From Sediminicola sp037203765 (GTDB lineage: Bacteria; Bacteroidota; Bacteroidia; Flavobacteriales; Flavobacteriaceae), in the NCBI RefSeq assembly GCF_037203765.1, contig NZ_JBBCAS010000002.1, positions 372,001 through 436,000 of the forward strand: a DNA stretch of 64,000 bases, written 5' to 3'. Numbering within the stretch: position 1 is the stretch's first letter; each line of letters begins with the position of its first letter. Below the pieces are notes generated by a model, which was given only the letters and a program-made list of their open reading frames with translations, was not told the origin of the DNA and searched no databases. The position numbers were made by a program, and so were the translations under genes. Below, piece after piece: positions 9,844 to 18,015 of the stretch.

Positions 9844-10107
9844 TTAATCAATTTCCTCAAAGTCAATATATTCCCCAACTTTTTTGGAAGAGGTAGAGGC
9901 AGTCCCTTTATTTTTCTCGATGATGACGTCTCCCTCCTTTTCCTCATGGGAAGTAGGTTGATTGGAAAAACCACCAAATTTTTCCCGGAAATGCTGCTCG
10001 GTTTTTTTTGCCGCGTATCGTAATATTTTCGGACCAAACCATTTAGCCAATATTTTAAGAAAGAAATATACTAACAGAATGATTAATACCGTTCTTAACA
10101 AACCCAT
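9844..10107 (-). CDS. DUF4834 family small membrane protein
   Basis: The 87-residue protein has an N-terminal membrane helix (LLRTVLIILLVYFFLKILAK), then a basic region and an acidic tail ending GEYIDFEEID. The whole shape and this tail match DUF4834, a conserved Bacteroidota family of unknown function. It is the first gene of the YfhO - glycosyltransferase - flippase transcript. It is a single-pass inner-membrane protein with a cytoplasmic or periplasmic tail. No catalytic motif is visible. ATG at 10107. Confidence 0.85.
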   Translation of the reverse strand: MGLLRTVLIILLVYFFLKILAKWFGPKILRYAAKKTEQHFREKFGGFSNQPTSHEEKEGDVIIEKNKGTASTSSKKVGEYIDFEEID

Positions 10108-10127
10108 ATTATTTCAAATATTTATAT

Positions 10128-10135
10128 CAAAAATA
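10128..10135 (-). promoter_or_regulatory. -7 promoter element for the DUF4834-YfhO operon
   Basis: On the minus strand this reads TATTTTTG, an exact TAnnTTTG match 20 bp before the ATG at 10107. No clear TTG -33 element is seen at the usual distance. Confidence 0.45.
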
Positions 10136-10187
10136 CAATTATAGCGTTGTATACATAGTGTAAAAGTCATAAAATAATAATAAAAAC

Positions 10188-11195
10188 ATGCCTTTAAGTA
10201 ACCTCCTCGCAATGAAATATCCCTTTGTACTTGCCGTAACATTTCTTTTCCTATTTCCCATTTCGATAAATTCACAATATACCGATGTTATCAATTCCAA
10301 TAGACCAGGCCAATCCTTTGGAGCTTATGCAATTGGAAAGAATGTGGTACAGGCAGAAATTGGGGTTACCATGGAAAGGGATGAACATGTCAAATTATTC
10401 ACTGAATCCGATTTCCTGGGAGCGGATCTTACCCTGCGATACGGTTTTCTTTTTGAGCAATTGGAAATCATTTATGAGGGCTCTTATGTTAAGGAAGATA
10501 TCATCTTTACCCAAAGGAACATAGAGGACAGTAGAATGGATTTTACCAGAAACAGATTGGGTGTGAAATATCTCTTGTACGATCCCTTTAAAAATCCTGA
10601 AAGAAATAAGCCCAACCTCTATAGCTGGAAAGCCAATCATGGATTTAAACTGAAAAATTTGGTGCCAGCAATCTCGATCTATGCCGGAGCCAACTTTGTT
10701 TTGGGTGAAAACCCGTACTACTACGGAGATCCTATGGTTTCTCCCAAAGCCATGTTAGCCACCCAAAGCAGATTATCCTCAAGGTTTGTGCTTATAACCA
10801 ATATCGCCTATGACAGAATAGGAACGGATTTCCCTGAAATGAGTTACATCGTATCGGTATCCCATGCTTTGGGGAATCCCAAGTGGAGTGTATTCTTGGA
10901 ACACCAGGGGATTAAAAGTGACCGCTATGCCGATGCCCTTGTAAGAACGGGAGTAGCTTATTTGTTCCATGAGAATTTTCAGGCAGATCTTAATATCGGA
11001 ACTAATTTTAAAGATACCCCATCCAAACAATTTGGAACGATCGGCTTTTCGTACCGATTGGATATGCACAAGGACGAATTGATGCCCATAGAGGACCAAA
11101 ATGGTGGAGAGAATGGCAATATCAATTCCAGCAAAATGAAAAAATCCAAAAAGAAGAAAAACAAAAATAAGAAGAAAGATGAAATTGACTTCTAA
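10188..11195 (+). CDS. Outer-membrane beta-barrel protein (MetA-deg / transporter-like)
   Basis: The 335-residue protein has a signal peptide ending at INSQ and then alternating aromatic/polar strands, consistent with an outer-membrane barrel. The order NSNRPGQSFGAYAIGKNVVQAE, shortened here, followed by GFLFEQLEIIYEG-type strands, resembles the flavobacterial transporter family related to phenol MetA-pathway barrels. The barrel ends near residue 290 with FGTIGFSYRLD. A highly charged Lys-rich tail (KKSKKKKNKNKKKDEIDF) follows, which is unusual after a barrel. The ATG at 10212 is an alternative start that gives a more compact signal peptide. Substrate unknown. Confidence 0.75.
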   Translation: MPLSNLLAMKYPFVLAVTFLFLFPISINSQYTDVINSNRPGQSFGAYAIGKNVVQAEIGVTMERDEHVKLFTESDFLGADLTLRYGFLFEQLEIIYEGSYVKEDIIFTQRNIEDSRMDFTRNRLGVKYLLYDPFKNPERNKPNLYSWKANHGFKLKNLVPAISIYAGANFVLGENPYYYGDPMVSPKAMLATQSRLSSRFVLITNIAYDRIGTDFPEMSYIVSVSHALGNPKWSVFLEHQGIKSDRYADALVRTGVAYLFHENFQADLNIGTNFKDTPSKQFGTIGFSYRLDMHKDELMPIEDQNGGENGNINSSKMKKSKKKKNKNKKKDEIDF

Positions 11196-11306
11196 TCCAA
11201 AATAGTCCCTGACAAAAAATAGGTTGATCCTATAACAGCGATAATTGAAGTGTCATTTTATTCTATTGATTAATATCACTAATATTGACGATAGAAAACT
11301 TATAAG

Positions 11307-12428
11307 ATGATTACGATAAAAGAAGCCAATAATAAAACTGACTTAAAGAAGTTTGTAACCTTCCCTTTTACACTTTATAAAGATTCCCCTTATTGGGTAC
11401 CCCCTATCATCAGCGATGAGCTAGCCTCTTTTGATAAGACCAAGAACCCCGTCTTTAAGGACGCCGAGGCTTGGTTTTATTTGGCCTATAAAGGTGACCA
11501 GATTGTAGGGCGCGTTGCGGCCATTATCAACCATATTGAGATCAATCAACAAAAGGTCAGCAAAATGCGTTTTGGCTGGTTTGATTTTATTGATGACTAT
11601 GAGGTTTCTGGGGCCTTATTGGACAAGGTGGCCGACATTGGCAAACAACATCAACTGGAGTATATGGAAGGCCCGGTAGGTTTCTCAAATATGGATAAGG
11701 TAGGTGTTTTAACGGAGGGGTTCGACCATATTGGCACCATGATCACCTGGTACAACCACCCTTACTATGTAAACCATTTTGAGCATTTCGGTTTTGTTAA
11801 GGAAAAAGAATATTCAGAAAGTAAATTCCCATTTTCCAATGCGGATCCCAAGTTTTTTGAAAAAGCCAATGAACTGGTCCAGCGCAGATATGGGGTCAAG
11901 GCTATTAATTTCACCAAGACCAAAGATGTCATGCCCATGGCCGATAAGATGTTCGATCTTTTCAATGAGACCTATTCAAAACTTTCTTCATTTGTTCCCA
12001 TTACCGACATCCAAAAGGAATATTTCAAAAAGAAATATATCAGTTTTATAAATCCTGAGTATATCAAATTTATTTTGGACAAGGATGACAAGCTCATTGC
12101 ATTCGGAATTGTGATGCCATCTTTCTCCGAGGCCCTACAGAAAGCCAATGGAAAACTTTTCCCATTTGGGATCTACCATTTGTTGAAGGCTAAAAAGCAG
12201 AGTAAGGACGTAATTTTTTACTTGATTGGGGTGGACCCGGAATACCAGAACAAGGGGGTAACCGCAGTAATATTCAGCGAATATCACAAAACGTTCTCCA
12301 AAAAGGGGATTGAATTTTGTTACAGGACTCCAGAATTGGAGGACAATGTTGCCATTCGCCAATTATGGAAACACTTTGACCCCAAGGTGTACAAGCGCCG
12401 TAAAACTTTCCGAAAGGATTTAAAGTAG
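11307..12428 (+). CDS. GNAT-fold (YghO-like) protein
   Basis: This 373-residue cytoplasmic protein begins ITIKEANNKTDLKKFVTFPF and continues with SPYWVPP, the pattern of YghO-type proteins that carry an acetyltransferase-like fold. Residues of about 290-345 (VIFYLIGVDPEYQNKGVTAV) show the acetyl-CoA-binding motif A pattern (V-P-Y-x-x-K-G). The family is broadly conserved in Bacteroidota, but I know of no proven substrate. Some databases mislabel it as a GTP cyclohydrolase, which nothing here supports. It is a monocistronic unit followed by a strong terminator. Confidence 0.75.
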   Translation: MITIKEANNKTDLKKFVTFPFTLYKDSPYWVPPIISDELASFDKTKNPVFKDAEAWFYLAYKGDQIVGRVAAIINHIEINQQKVSKMRFGWFDFIDDYEVSGALLDKVADIGKQHQLEYMEGPVGFSNMDKVGVLTEGFDHIGTMITWYNHPYYVNHFEHFGFVKEKEYSESKFPFSNADPKFFEKANELVQRRYGVKAINFTKTKDVMPMADKMFDLFNETYSKLSSFVPITDIQKEYFKKKYISFINPEYIKFILDKDDKLIAFGIVMPSFSEALQKANGKLFPFGIYHLLKAKKQSKDVIFYLIGVDPEYQNKGVTAVIFSEYHKTFSKKGIEFCYRTPELEDNVAIRQLWKHFDPKVYKRRKTFRKDLK

Positions 12429-12442
12429 CACTGATAACAAAT

Positions 12443-12476
12443 AAAAAATCCCATATTCTTAAATATGGGATTTTTT
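12443..12476. terminator. Bidirectional intrinsic terminator
   Basis: A perfect 15-bp inverted repeat (AAAAAATCCCATATT / AATATGGGATTTTTT) with a 4-nt loop lies between two convergent genes. T-runs are present in both reading directions. Confidence 0.85.
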
Positions 12477-12497
12477 TGTTTTAATGAATACTAGCAA

Positions 12498-13757
12498 TTA
12501 TTCGCCCATTGCTGCTGCAACGGCTGCTGATAATCTTTTATAGGTTCCGTTCTGCAAACGCTCACGGATGGCAGAGAAAGCCTCCAAAGTTTCATTGATA
12601 TCATCCATGGTGTGTGTTGCCGTAGGGATCATTCTCAATAGAATCAATCCTTTGGGAATTACCGGATAAACAACTATAGAACAGAAGATACCATAGTTCT
12701 CCCTAAGATCCTTCACCAAGGCCATGGCCTCAGGAATACTACCATTAAGGTAAACCGGGGTAACACAACTACTTGTGGTACCAATATCAAATCCTCTTTC
12801 TTTAAGTCCATTTTGAAGTGCATCCACATTTTCCCATAGCTTGGCTTTAAGCTCTGGCATGGTTCGCAACATATCCAATCGTTTTAAGGCACCCTTCACA
12901 TAAATCATCGGCAATGATTTTGCGAACATCTGTGAACGAAGGTTATATTTCAAATAATCGATGATTTCTTTATCTGCAGCCAAGAAAGCTCCAATACTGG
13001 CCATAGATTTGGCGAAAGTAGCGAAGTATACATCTATTCCATCCTGTATCCCCTGCTCCTCACCAGCACCAGCACCTGTTGCTCCCAACGTTCCAAATCC
13101 ATGGGCATCGTCTACCAAAAATCTGAAGTTGAATTTTTTCTTGAGCTCTACGATTTCTTTCAATTTCCCTTGTTCCCCACGCATTCCGAATACACCTTCG
13201 GAGATAACCAAAATACCTCCTCCTGTCTGCTCGGCCATTTTGGTGGCACGTTCCAAGTTCTTCTCAAGACTTTCAATATCATTGTGCTTAAAGGTAAAAC
13301 GCTTACCCATATGCAATCTCACTCCATCAATAATACAAGCGTGGGAATCCACATCATAAACAATGATATCATCCTTGGAAACCAAAGCGTCAATGGTGGA
13401 CAAGATTCCTTGGTACCCAAAGTTCAATAAATAGGCCGCTTCTTTGTTCACAAATGCAGCCAATTCCTGCTCCAATTGCTCATGAAAGTCGGTATGTCCA
13501 CTCATCATCCTTGCACCCATTGGGAAAGCAGCACCGTATTCAGCTGCTGCATCTCCATCTACCTTTTTTATTTCCGGTAGATTGGCAAGGCCTAGGTAGT
13601 CATTAATACTCCAGGTTATTACTTCCTTACCTTGGAATTTCATTCTATTGGAAATAGGTCCTTCCAATTTCGGAAAAACAAAATATCCCTCTGCTTGGGA
13701 AGCCCACTTACCTAGTGGTCCCTTATTCTCAATTATTCTATCAAATAAGTCTCTCAT
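12498..13757 (-). CDS. Alpha-oxoamine synthase (SPT / cysteate acyltransferase-like)
   Basis: This 419-residue PLP enzyme is of the alpha-oxoamine synthase family (KBL, BioF, serine palmitoyltransferase). Visible motifs are NDYLGLA, the SGHTDFHEQLE segment, DSHACIIDG, the DDAHGFGTLG aspartate loop and the PLP lysine in FAKSMASIGAF. It joins an amino acid to an acyl thioester with decarboxylation. BioF and KBL are normally under 400 residues and lack this longer N-terminus, so a lipid-forming member is favoured. The nearby cysteine-synthase-fold gene suggests cysteate as the amino acid and capnine-type sulfonolipid as product, by analogy with the SPT homologue of gliding Bacteroidota. Serine palmitoyltransferase remains possible. 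It has its own -7 element. Confidence 0.8.
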   Translation of the reverse strand: MRDLFDRIIENKGPLGKWASQAEGYFVFPKLEGPISNRMKFQGKEVITWSINDYLGLANLPEIKKVDGDAAAEYGAAFPMGARMMSGHTDFHEQLEQELAAFVNKEAAYLLNFGYQGILSTIDALVSKDDIIVYDVDSHACIIDGVRLHMGKRFTFKHNDIESLEKNLERATKMAEQTGGGILVISEGVFGMRGEQGKLKEIVELKKKFNFRFLVDDAHGFGTLGATGAGAGEEQGIQDGIDVYFATFAKSMASIGAFLAADKEIIDYLKYNLRSQMFAKSLPMIYVKGALKRLDMLRTMPELKAKLWENVDALQNGLKERGFDIGTTSSCVTPVYLNGSIPEAMALVKDLRENYGIFCSIVVYPVIPKGLILLRMIPTATHTMDDINETLEAFSAIRERLQNGTYKRLSAAVAAAMGE

Positions 13758-13779
13758 TTAGACTGCTTAGTTTAGATGG

Positions 13780-13787
13780 CAAAAGTA
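13780..13787 (-). promoter_or_regulatory. -7 promoter element of the alpha-oxoamine synthase gene
   Basis: The minus strand reads TACTTTTG, an exact TAnnTTTG match 23 bp before the ATG at 13757. It lies downstream of the terminator of the preceding gene, so this gene is a separate unit. Confidence 0.5.
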
Positions 13788-13831
13788 TAGATTTTTACCA
13801 AGGATTCATAAATTATTTTTAAGTAACAAAA

Positions 13832-13862
13832 AAAAGCAATGACTAGGATGGCCATTGCTTTT
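13832..13862 (-). terminator. Terminator of the cysteate/cysteine synthase-like gene
   Basis: On the minus strand a 10-bp stem (AAAAGCAATG / CATTGCTTTT) with an 11-nt loop is followed by a T-run. It lies 22 bp after the stop of the 13885-14925 gene. Confidence 0.8.
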
Positions 13863-13884
13863 AATTCTATCTTAAAAAAGGTCC

Positions 13885-14925
13885 TTATTTTACGTATTGT
13901 ATTTCTTGTGGCTCGGATTCATGTTTGCTATCAAAAAATCCTTGATCTTCCATCCATTGATCACTATAAATCTTGCTCATATACCTAGATCCATGATCAG
14001 GAAATATCACCACCACATTACTGTCTTTTCCAAATTCCCCTTTCTCATCCAACTGTTTTACAGCTTGCATTACGGCCCCACTTGTATATCCCACAAACAT
14101 TCCTTCGGTCTTGGATACCTCTCTGGCTGTATGTGCACTTTCCTCATCGGTAACCTTCACAAATTCGTCAATCACGTCAAAATTAGTGGTAGAGGGGATT
14201 AAGTTCTTCCCTAACCCTTCTATGCGGTAAGGATAAATTTCGTTTGAATCGAACTCCCTGGTCTCATGGTATTTTTTCAATACCGAACCAAAAGCATCTA
14301 CTCCAATGATTCTGATATTGGGATTTTTCTCTTTTAGGTATTTTGCTGTCCCGGAAATAGTGCCACCGGTTCCACTACATGCCACCAAATGGGTAATATT
14401 TCCATTGGTCTGGTTCCAGATCTCTGGGCCCGTTGAACGGTAGTGTGCCTCAGCATTCAAATCATTGAAATATTGGTTGATATAAATGGAACCCTTTACC
14501 TCGTTGTGAAGTCGTTTTGCTACTTCATAATAAGATCTTGGATCATCTGCACTAACATGGGCGGGACATACATAAACCTTGGCCCCCATGGAGCGCAACA
14601 TATCTATTTTGTCCTTTGACGATTTGGAACTAACGGCCAGAATACATTCATAACCCTTAATGATGCTCACCATGGCGATACTAAAACCAGTATTTCCAGA
14701 CGTTGTTTCAATAATGGTGCTGTCCTTGGTCAGGATCCCCTTTCTCTCCGCCTCTTCAATAATATAGGCGGCAATTCTGTCCTTTGCAGAATGTCCAGGG
14801 TTAAAGGCTTCTACCTTCGCGTAGAAGTTACCTGTAAGACCTGAAGTGATTTTGTTTAATTTGACTAGTGGGGTATTTCCTATGAGTTCTAGGACGTTGT
14901 TGTAAGCGTTTATCTTATGTTCCAT
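13885..14925 (-). CDS. PLP-dependent cysteine synthase-fold enzyme, possible cysteate synthase
   Basis: The 346-residue protein belongs to the cysteine synthase / cystathionine beta-synthase fold (type II PLP). The PLP lysine is K48 in NPGHSAKDR, the substrate loop is TSGNTGFSIA near 75-83, and the phosphate loop is GTGGTISG near 186-193. The C-terminal FPDHGSRYMSK segment is CBS-like. Such enzymes exchange the beta substituent of serine derivatives. It sits next to an alpha-oxoamine synthase and no cysE or sulfide-assimilation gene is near. I therefore suggest it makes cysteate for sulfonolipids, but ordinary cysteine or cystathionine synthesis cannot be excluded. There is no regulatory CBS domain and no heme region. 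Confidence 0.8.
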   Translation of the reverse strand: MEHKINAYNNVLELIGNTPLVKLNKITSGLTGNFYAKVEAFNPGHSAKDRIAAYIIEEAERKGILTKDSTIIETTSGNTGFSIAMVSIIKGYECILAVSSKSSKDKIDMLRSMGAKVYVCPAHVSADDPRSYYEVAKRLHNEVKGSIYINQYFNDLNAEAHYRSTGPEIWNQTNGNITHLVACSGTGGTISGTAKYLKEKNPNIRIIGVDAFGSVLKKYHETREFDSNEIYPYRIEGLGKNLIPSTTNFDVIDEFVKVTDEESAHTAREVSKTEGMFVGYTSGAVMQAVKQLDEKGEFGKDSNVVVIFPDHGSRYMSKIYSDQWMEDQGFFDSKHESEPQEIQYVK

Positions 14926-14987
14926 AAAGGTCGTCTAAGTTAGAATCTATTAGTCTGTTGATTTTAAGATTAATAAAGTTCCAAGGG

Positions 14988-14995
14988 CAAAATTA
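14988..14995 (-). promoter_or_regulatory. -7 promoter element of the cysteine synthase-fold gene
   Basis: The minus strand reads TAATTTTG, matching TAnnTTTG, about 60 bp before the ATG at 14925. No clear -33 element was seen. Confidence 0.4.
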
Positions 14996-15010
14996 ATTTT
15001 TTTTTCCGAA

Positions 15011-17158
15011 TTAATCGATTTTACCCTCTAAATCTAGTAAAAAGCTATACTCCTTGGCTACTTCCTTAAGGGACTCAAACCTTCCTGAAGCCCCGCCATG
15101 TCCAGCATCCATGTTAATATCTAGCAACAAAATATTATTATCGGTTTTATGTGTCCTAAGCTTCGCAACCCACTTGGCAGGCTCCCAATATTGAACCTGG
15201 GAGTCGTGCAAACCTGTAATTACGTACATATTTGGATAATCATGGGTGGTCACATTGTCATAGGGCGAATATGATTTCATATAATCGTAATATTCCTTTT
15301 CATTGGGATTTCCCCATTCATCATACTCTCCGGTGGTCAGTGGTATGGATTCGTCCAACATGGTGGTAACCACGTCAACAAAAGGTACGGCTGCAATGAC
15401 CCCGTTGTAGAGTTCCGGCGCCATATTTACTATGGCCCCCATAAGCAATCCCCCCGCTGAACCACCCTCTGCATAAAGATGTTCCCTACTCGTAAAATTA
15501 TTTTCTATCAGAAATTTGGAGGCATCAATAAAATCGGCGAACGTATTTTTCTTTTTGAGCAATTTACCATCCTCATACCATTTTCTGCCCAAGTATTCCC
15601 CTCCCCTGGCATGTACTATGCAATAAATAAAACCCCTATCCAAAAGACTAAGTCTTACCGTAGAAAAATAAGGATCCAAAGTATATCCATAAGAAGCATA
15701 GGCATATTGCAACAACGGACTGGTACCATCCAACTTGGTATCCTTGTGGTAGACCATGGATATTGGAATTTTGACGCCATCTTGGGCGGTAGCCCAAACC
15801 CGCTTGGATCTGTAATTGACCTTATCGAATTTCCCCCCAAGTACTTCCTGCTCCTTTTTGACTTCCTTTTCCTTGGTTCTCATATTAAAGTCGATTATAG
15901 AACTGGGGGTGGTCAAGGCATTGTAACCATATCGCAGTATTTCGGTATCAAAGTCTGGATTGGTACTTACGTAAGCCGTATAGGTTTCATTATCAAAGGG
16001 CAAATAGTAACTTTCATCATTGTCCCATCTGGTAATTTTTAATTGATTGAGCCCATTCTCCCTTTCGGAAAGAACGTAATAGTCTTTAAAAATGTCCACA
16101 TCTTCTAAAAGCACGTTGTCCCTATGGGGTATAAATTCTTTCCAGTTGTCGGAAGAGGTATTCCCTTCGGCAGCTTTCATCAATTTAAAATTGGTAGCTC
16201 CATCTTTATTGGTCAACACATAAAAATTGTTTCCATAGTGTGCAATGGAATATTCCAAGCCCCGTTTTCTTGGGGAAAACATCTTAAACTGGGAAGAAGG
16301 CTTGTCTGCTTCCAAAAATTGATACTCTGAGGTCAGCGTACTGGCAGAACCTATGATGATGTACTTTTTGGATTTTGATTTGTAAACGTATGTATTGAAA
16401 GTTTCATCAACTTCATGAAAGACCAGTACATCATCTTCAGCAGGCGTTCCCAGCACATGCCTATAAATTTTATCGGATCGAAGGGTAACGGGATCCTTTT
16501 TGGCATAGAACAAGGTTTTGTTATCATTGGCCCATACAGCCCCGCCTGTGGTATTCTCAATTTTATCAGGATATATTTCTCCAGTTCGTAAATTTTTGAT
16601 CTGCAGGTGATACTGCCTTCTTGAGACCGTATCCACTCCAAAGGCGGCCAAGTTATTATCTATACTGATGGCCAATCCTCCCAAATTGAAATAGTCATGT
16701 CCCTCGGCCAGAATATTACAATCAAACATAATTTCTTCAGGGGCATCCTCCGTTCCTTTCTTTCTGGAATAAATGGGATAATCCCTATCCTTTTCATATC
16801 TGGTTATGTACCAGTACCCATTTTGTTTATAGGGAACCGAAGAATCATCCTCTTTGATACGGGACTTCATTTCTTCGAAAAGTGCAGCTTGAAATTCTTT
16901 GGTATGTGCCGTCTGTTCTTGGTAATAGGCTTTTTCCTGTTCAAGGTAAGCTATGACATCAGGATTTTCCCTATCATTCAACCAATAGTAGTTATCAATT
17001 CTAACATCACCATGTTTTACAAGTTCCCTGGGTATTTTTTTTGCGATCGGAGCTTTTAATTCAACCATTTCCTTACTATTATTTTGACAAGAAGCTGCAA
17101 AGCTAATACTTAATAAAAAAAATAATTCCTTTTTTCCCAAGAGTCTCATAAAAATCAT
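15011..17158 (-). CDS. S9 family serine peptidase, oligopeptidase B-like lipoprotein
   Basis: The 715-residue protein is a prolyl oligopeptidase-family (S9A) enzyme, closest to oligopeptidase B, which cleaves short peptides after basic residues. The catalytic triad is visible as S567 in GGSAGG, D652 in GLHDSQV and H687 in AGHGG. Residues of about 60-420 form the beta-propeller that gates the active site. The N-terminus has a hydrophobic stretch ending in AASC, a lipobox. The mature protein is therefore probably a lipoprotein outside the cytoplasm, unlike E. coli PtrB. An alternative ATG lies three codons downstream at 17149. It is divergent from ybaB. Confidence 0.88.
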   Translation of the reverse strand: MIFMRLLGKKELFFLLSISFAASCQNNSKEMVELKAPIAKKIPRELVKHGDVRIDNYYWLNDRENPDVIAYLEQEKAYYQEQTAHTKEFQAALFEEMKSRIKEDDSSVPYKQNGYWYITRYEKDRDYPIYSRKKGTEDAPEEIMFDCNILAEGHDYFNLGGLAISIDNNLAAFGVDTVSRRQYHLQIKNLRTGEIYPDKIENTTGGAVWANDNKTLFYAKKDPVTLRSDKIYRHVLGTPAEDDVLVFHEVDETFNTYVYKSKSKKYIIIGSASTLTSEYQFLEADKPSSQFKMFSPRKRGLEYSIAHYGNNFYVLTNKDGATNFKLMKAAEGNTSSDNWKEFIPHRDNVLLEDVDIFKDYYVLSERENGLNQLKITRWDNDESYYLPFDNETYTAYVSTNPDFDTEILRYGYNALTTPSSIIDFNMRTKEKEVKKEQEVLGGKFDKVNYRSKRVWATAQDGVKIPISMVYHKDTKLDGTSPLLQYAYASYGYTLDPYFSTVRLSLLDRGFIYCIVHARGGEYLGRKWYEDGKLLKKKNTFADFIDASKFLIENNFTSREHLYAEGGSAGGLLMGAIVNMAPELYNGVIAAVPFVDVVTTMLDESIPLTTGEYDEWGNPNEKEYYDYMKSYSPYDNVTTHDYPNMYVITGLHDSQVQYWEPAKWVAKLRTHKTDNNILLLDINMDAGHGGASGRFESLKEVAKEYSFLLDLEGKID

Positions 17159-17177
17159 CTTTCTCCAAACAATTTAG

Positions 17178-17185
17178 TAATTTTG
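17178..17185 (+). promoter_or_regulatory. -7 promoter element of ybaB
   Basis: TAATTTTG matches TAnnTTTG, 27 bp before the ybaB ATG, in the 54-bp divergent gap. Confidence 0.45.
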
Positions 17186-17212
17186 AACACTTAATAGAAA
17201 AAAAACGATGTT

Positions 17213-17539
17213 ATGTTTGGAGATTTAATGGGAATGATGGGAAAATTGAAAGAAACCCAAGAAAAAGTGAAGGCTACCAAGGAAAGATTGAACCATGTTT
17301 CTTTGGAAGAGAAGTCTTCGGATGATCTTTTGAGAGTAACCATTACGGCCAACAGAAAAATAAAGGCCATACAAATTGATGACAGTTTGCTGAGCGATAA
17401 GGAACAATTGGAAGATTACCTTATTTTGACCTTGAACAAGGCCATAGAAAAAGCTACTGAAGTTAATGAGGCCGAACTTGCGGCCGTGGCAAAAGAGGGT
17501 ATGCCCAATATCCCCGGAATGGATGCTTTCCTGAAATAA
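17213..17539 (+). CDS. ybaB: YbaB/EbfC nucleoid-associated protein
   Basis: The 108-residue protein begins MFGDLMGMMGKLKETQEKVK, a short form of the amphipathic first helix of YbaB. The LRVTITANRKIKAIQID strand follows, then the helix ending VAKEGMPNIPGM. YbaB/EbfC dimers bind DNA as tweezers and act as nucleoid-associated proteins. The gene is usually next to recR or dnaX, but neither is here, which is common in Flavobacteriaceae. It is a single-gene unit bounded by a hairpin. Confidence 0.9.
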   Translation: MFGDLMGMMGKLKETQEKVKATKERLNHVSLEEKSSDDLLRVTITANRKIKAIQIDDSLLSDKEQLEDYLILTLNKAIEKATEVNEAELAAVAKEGMPNIPGMDAFLK

Positions 17540-17560
17540 CGAACCCTAGGTAGAAAGCAA

Positions 17561-17599
17561 TTTTAAAGTCCCACAAAAGTTCTTTTTGGGACTTTAAAA
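17561..17599 (+). terminator. Hairpin after ybaB
   Basis: A 13-bp inverted repeat (TTTTAAAGTCCCA / TGGGACTTTAAAA) with a 13-nt loop starts 21 bp after the ybaB stop. The U-run is short and interrupted, so termination efficiency is uncertain. Confidence 0.6.
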
Positions 17600-17691
17600 T
17601 GTTAAGGTTTGACTATTGTCAGCAGTATTATGGTATGGATAAAAAAAGACAGCCAAAAGTTTAGTATTTTTAGTAAAAAGCCAATTCGCAA

Positions 17692-18015
17692 ATGATCCAG
17701 ATAAAAAAGCACAAGGAAAATTCCTACCGTTTTAGCGTAAATACCTCCTCTGGGAGTACTATTTTGGAAAGTATTGATTTTTCCAATATAGAGGATGTCA
17801 AAAAGTCCGTCGCAGAGCTACAGGGAGCTTTGAATGAACGAAAGATTTTTGAGCGTAAAACGGACCATAGTGGTAAATTCCTGTTTCTTTTAAAAAACAA
17901 GGAAGGGCAGCTTATTGGCAGCAGTCAACTTTACAGTTCTGAGGCTGGAATGGAAAATGGCATCAAAAATTTAAAAACCTATTTTGACACCATTTCCAAT
18001 ATCCCTGAACTATAG
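17692..18015 (+). CDS. YegP/DUF1508 family protein
   Basis: The 107-residue protein consists of two copies of the UPF0339 (DUF1508) unit, roughly residues 1-50 and 56-105. Each carries a YRF/FLFLLK strand and a helix with GMENGIK-type residues. The function is unknown, and YegP-like folds occur as tandem units. The stop overlaps the stop of the convergent threonine aldolase gene. The palindrome CTATAG encodes the end of both. No terminator is visible between them. Confidence 0.85.
   Translation: MIQIKKHKENSYRFSVNTSSGSTILESIDFSNIEDVKKSVAELQGALNERKIFERKTDHSGKFLFLLKNKEGQLIGSSQLYSSEAGMENGIKNLKTYFDTISNIPEL

Noticed and set aside
12961..13430. Two plus-strand frames antisense to the alpha-oxoamine synthase
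   Set aside because: They mirror the codon pattern of the real minus-strand gene and show no family match.
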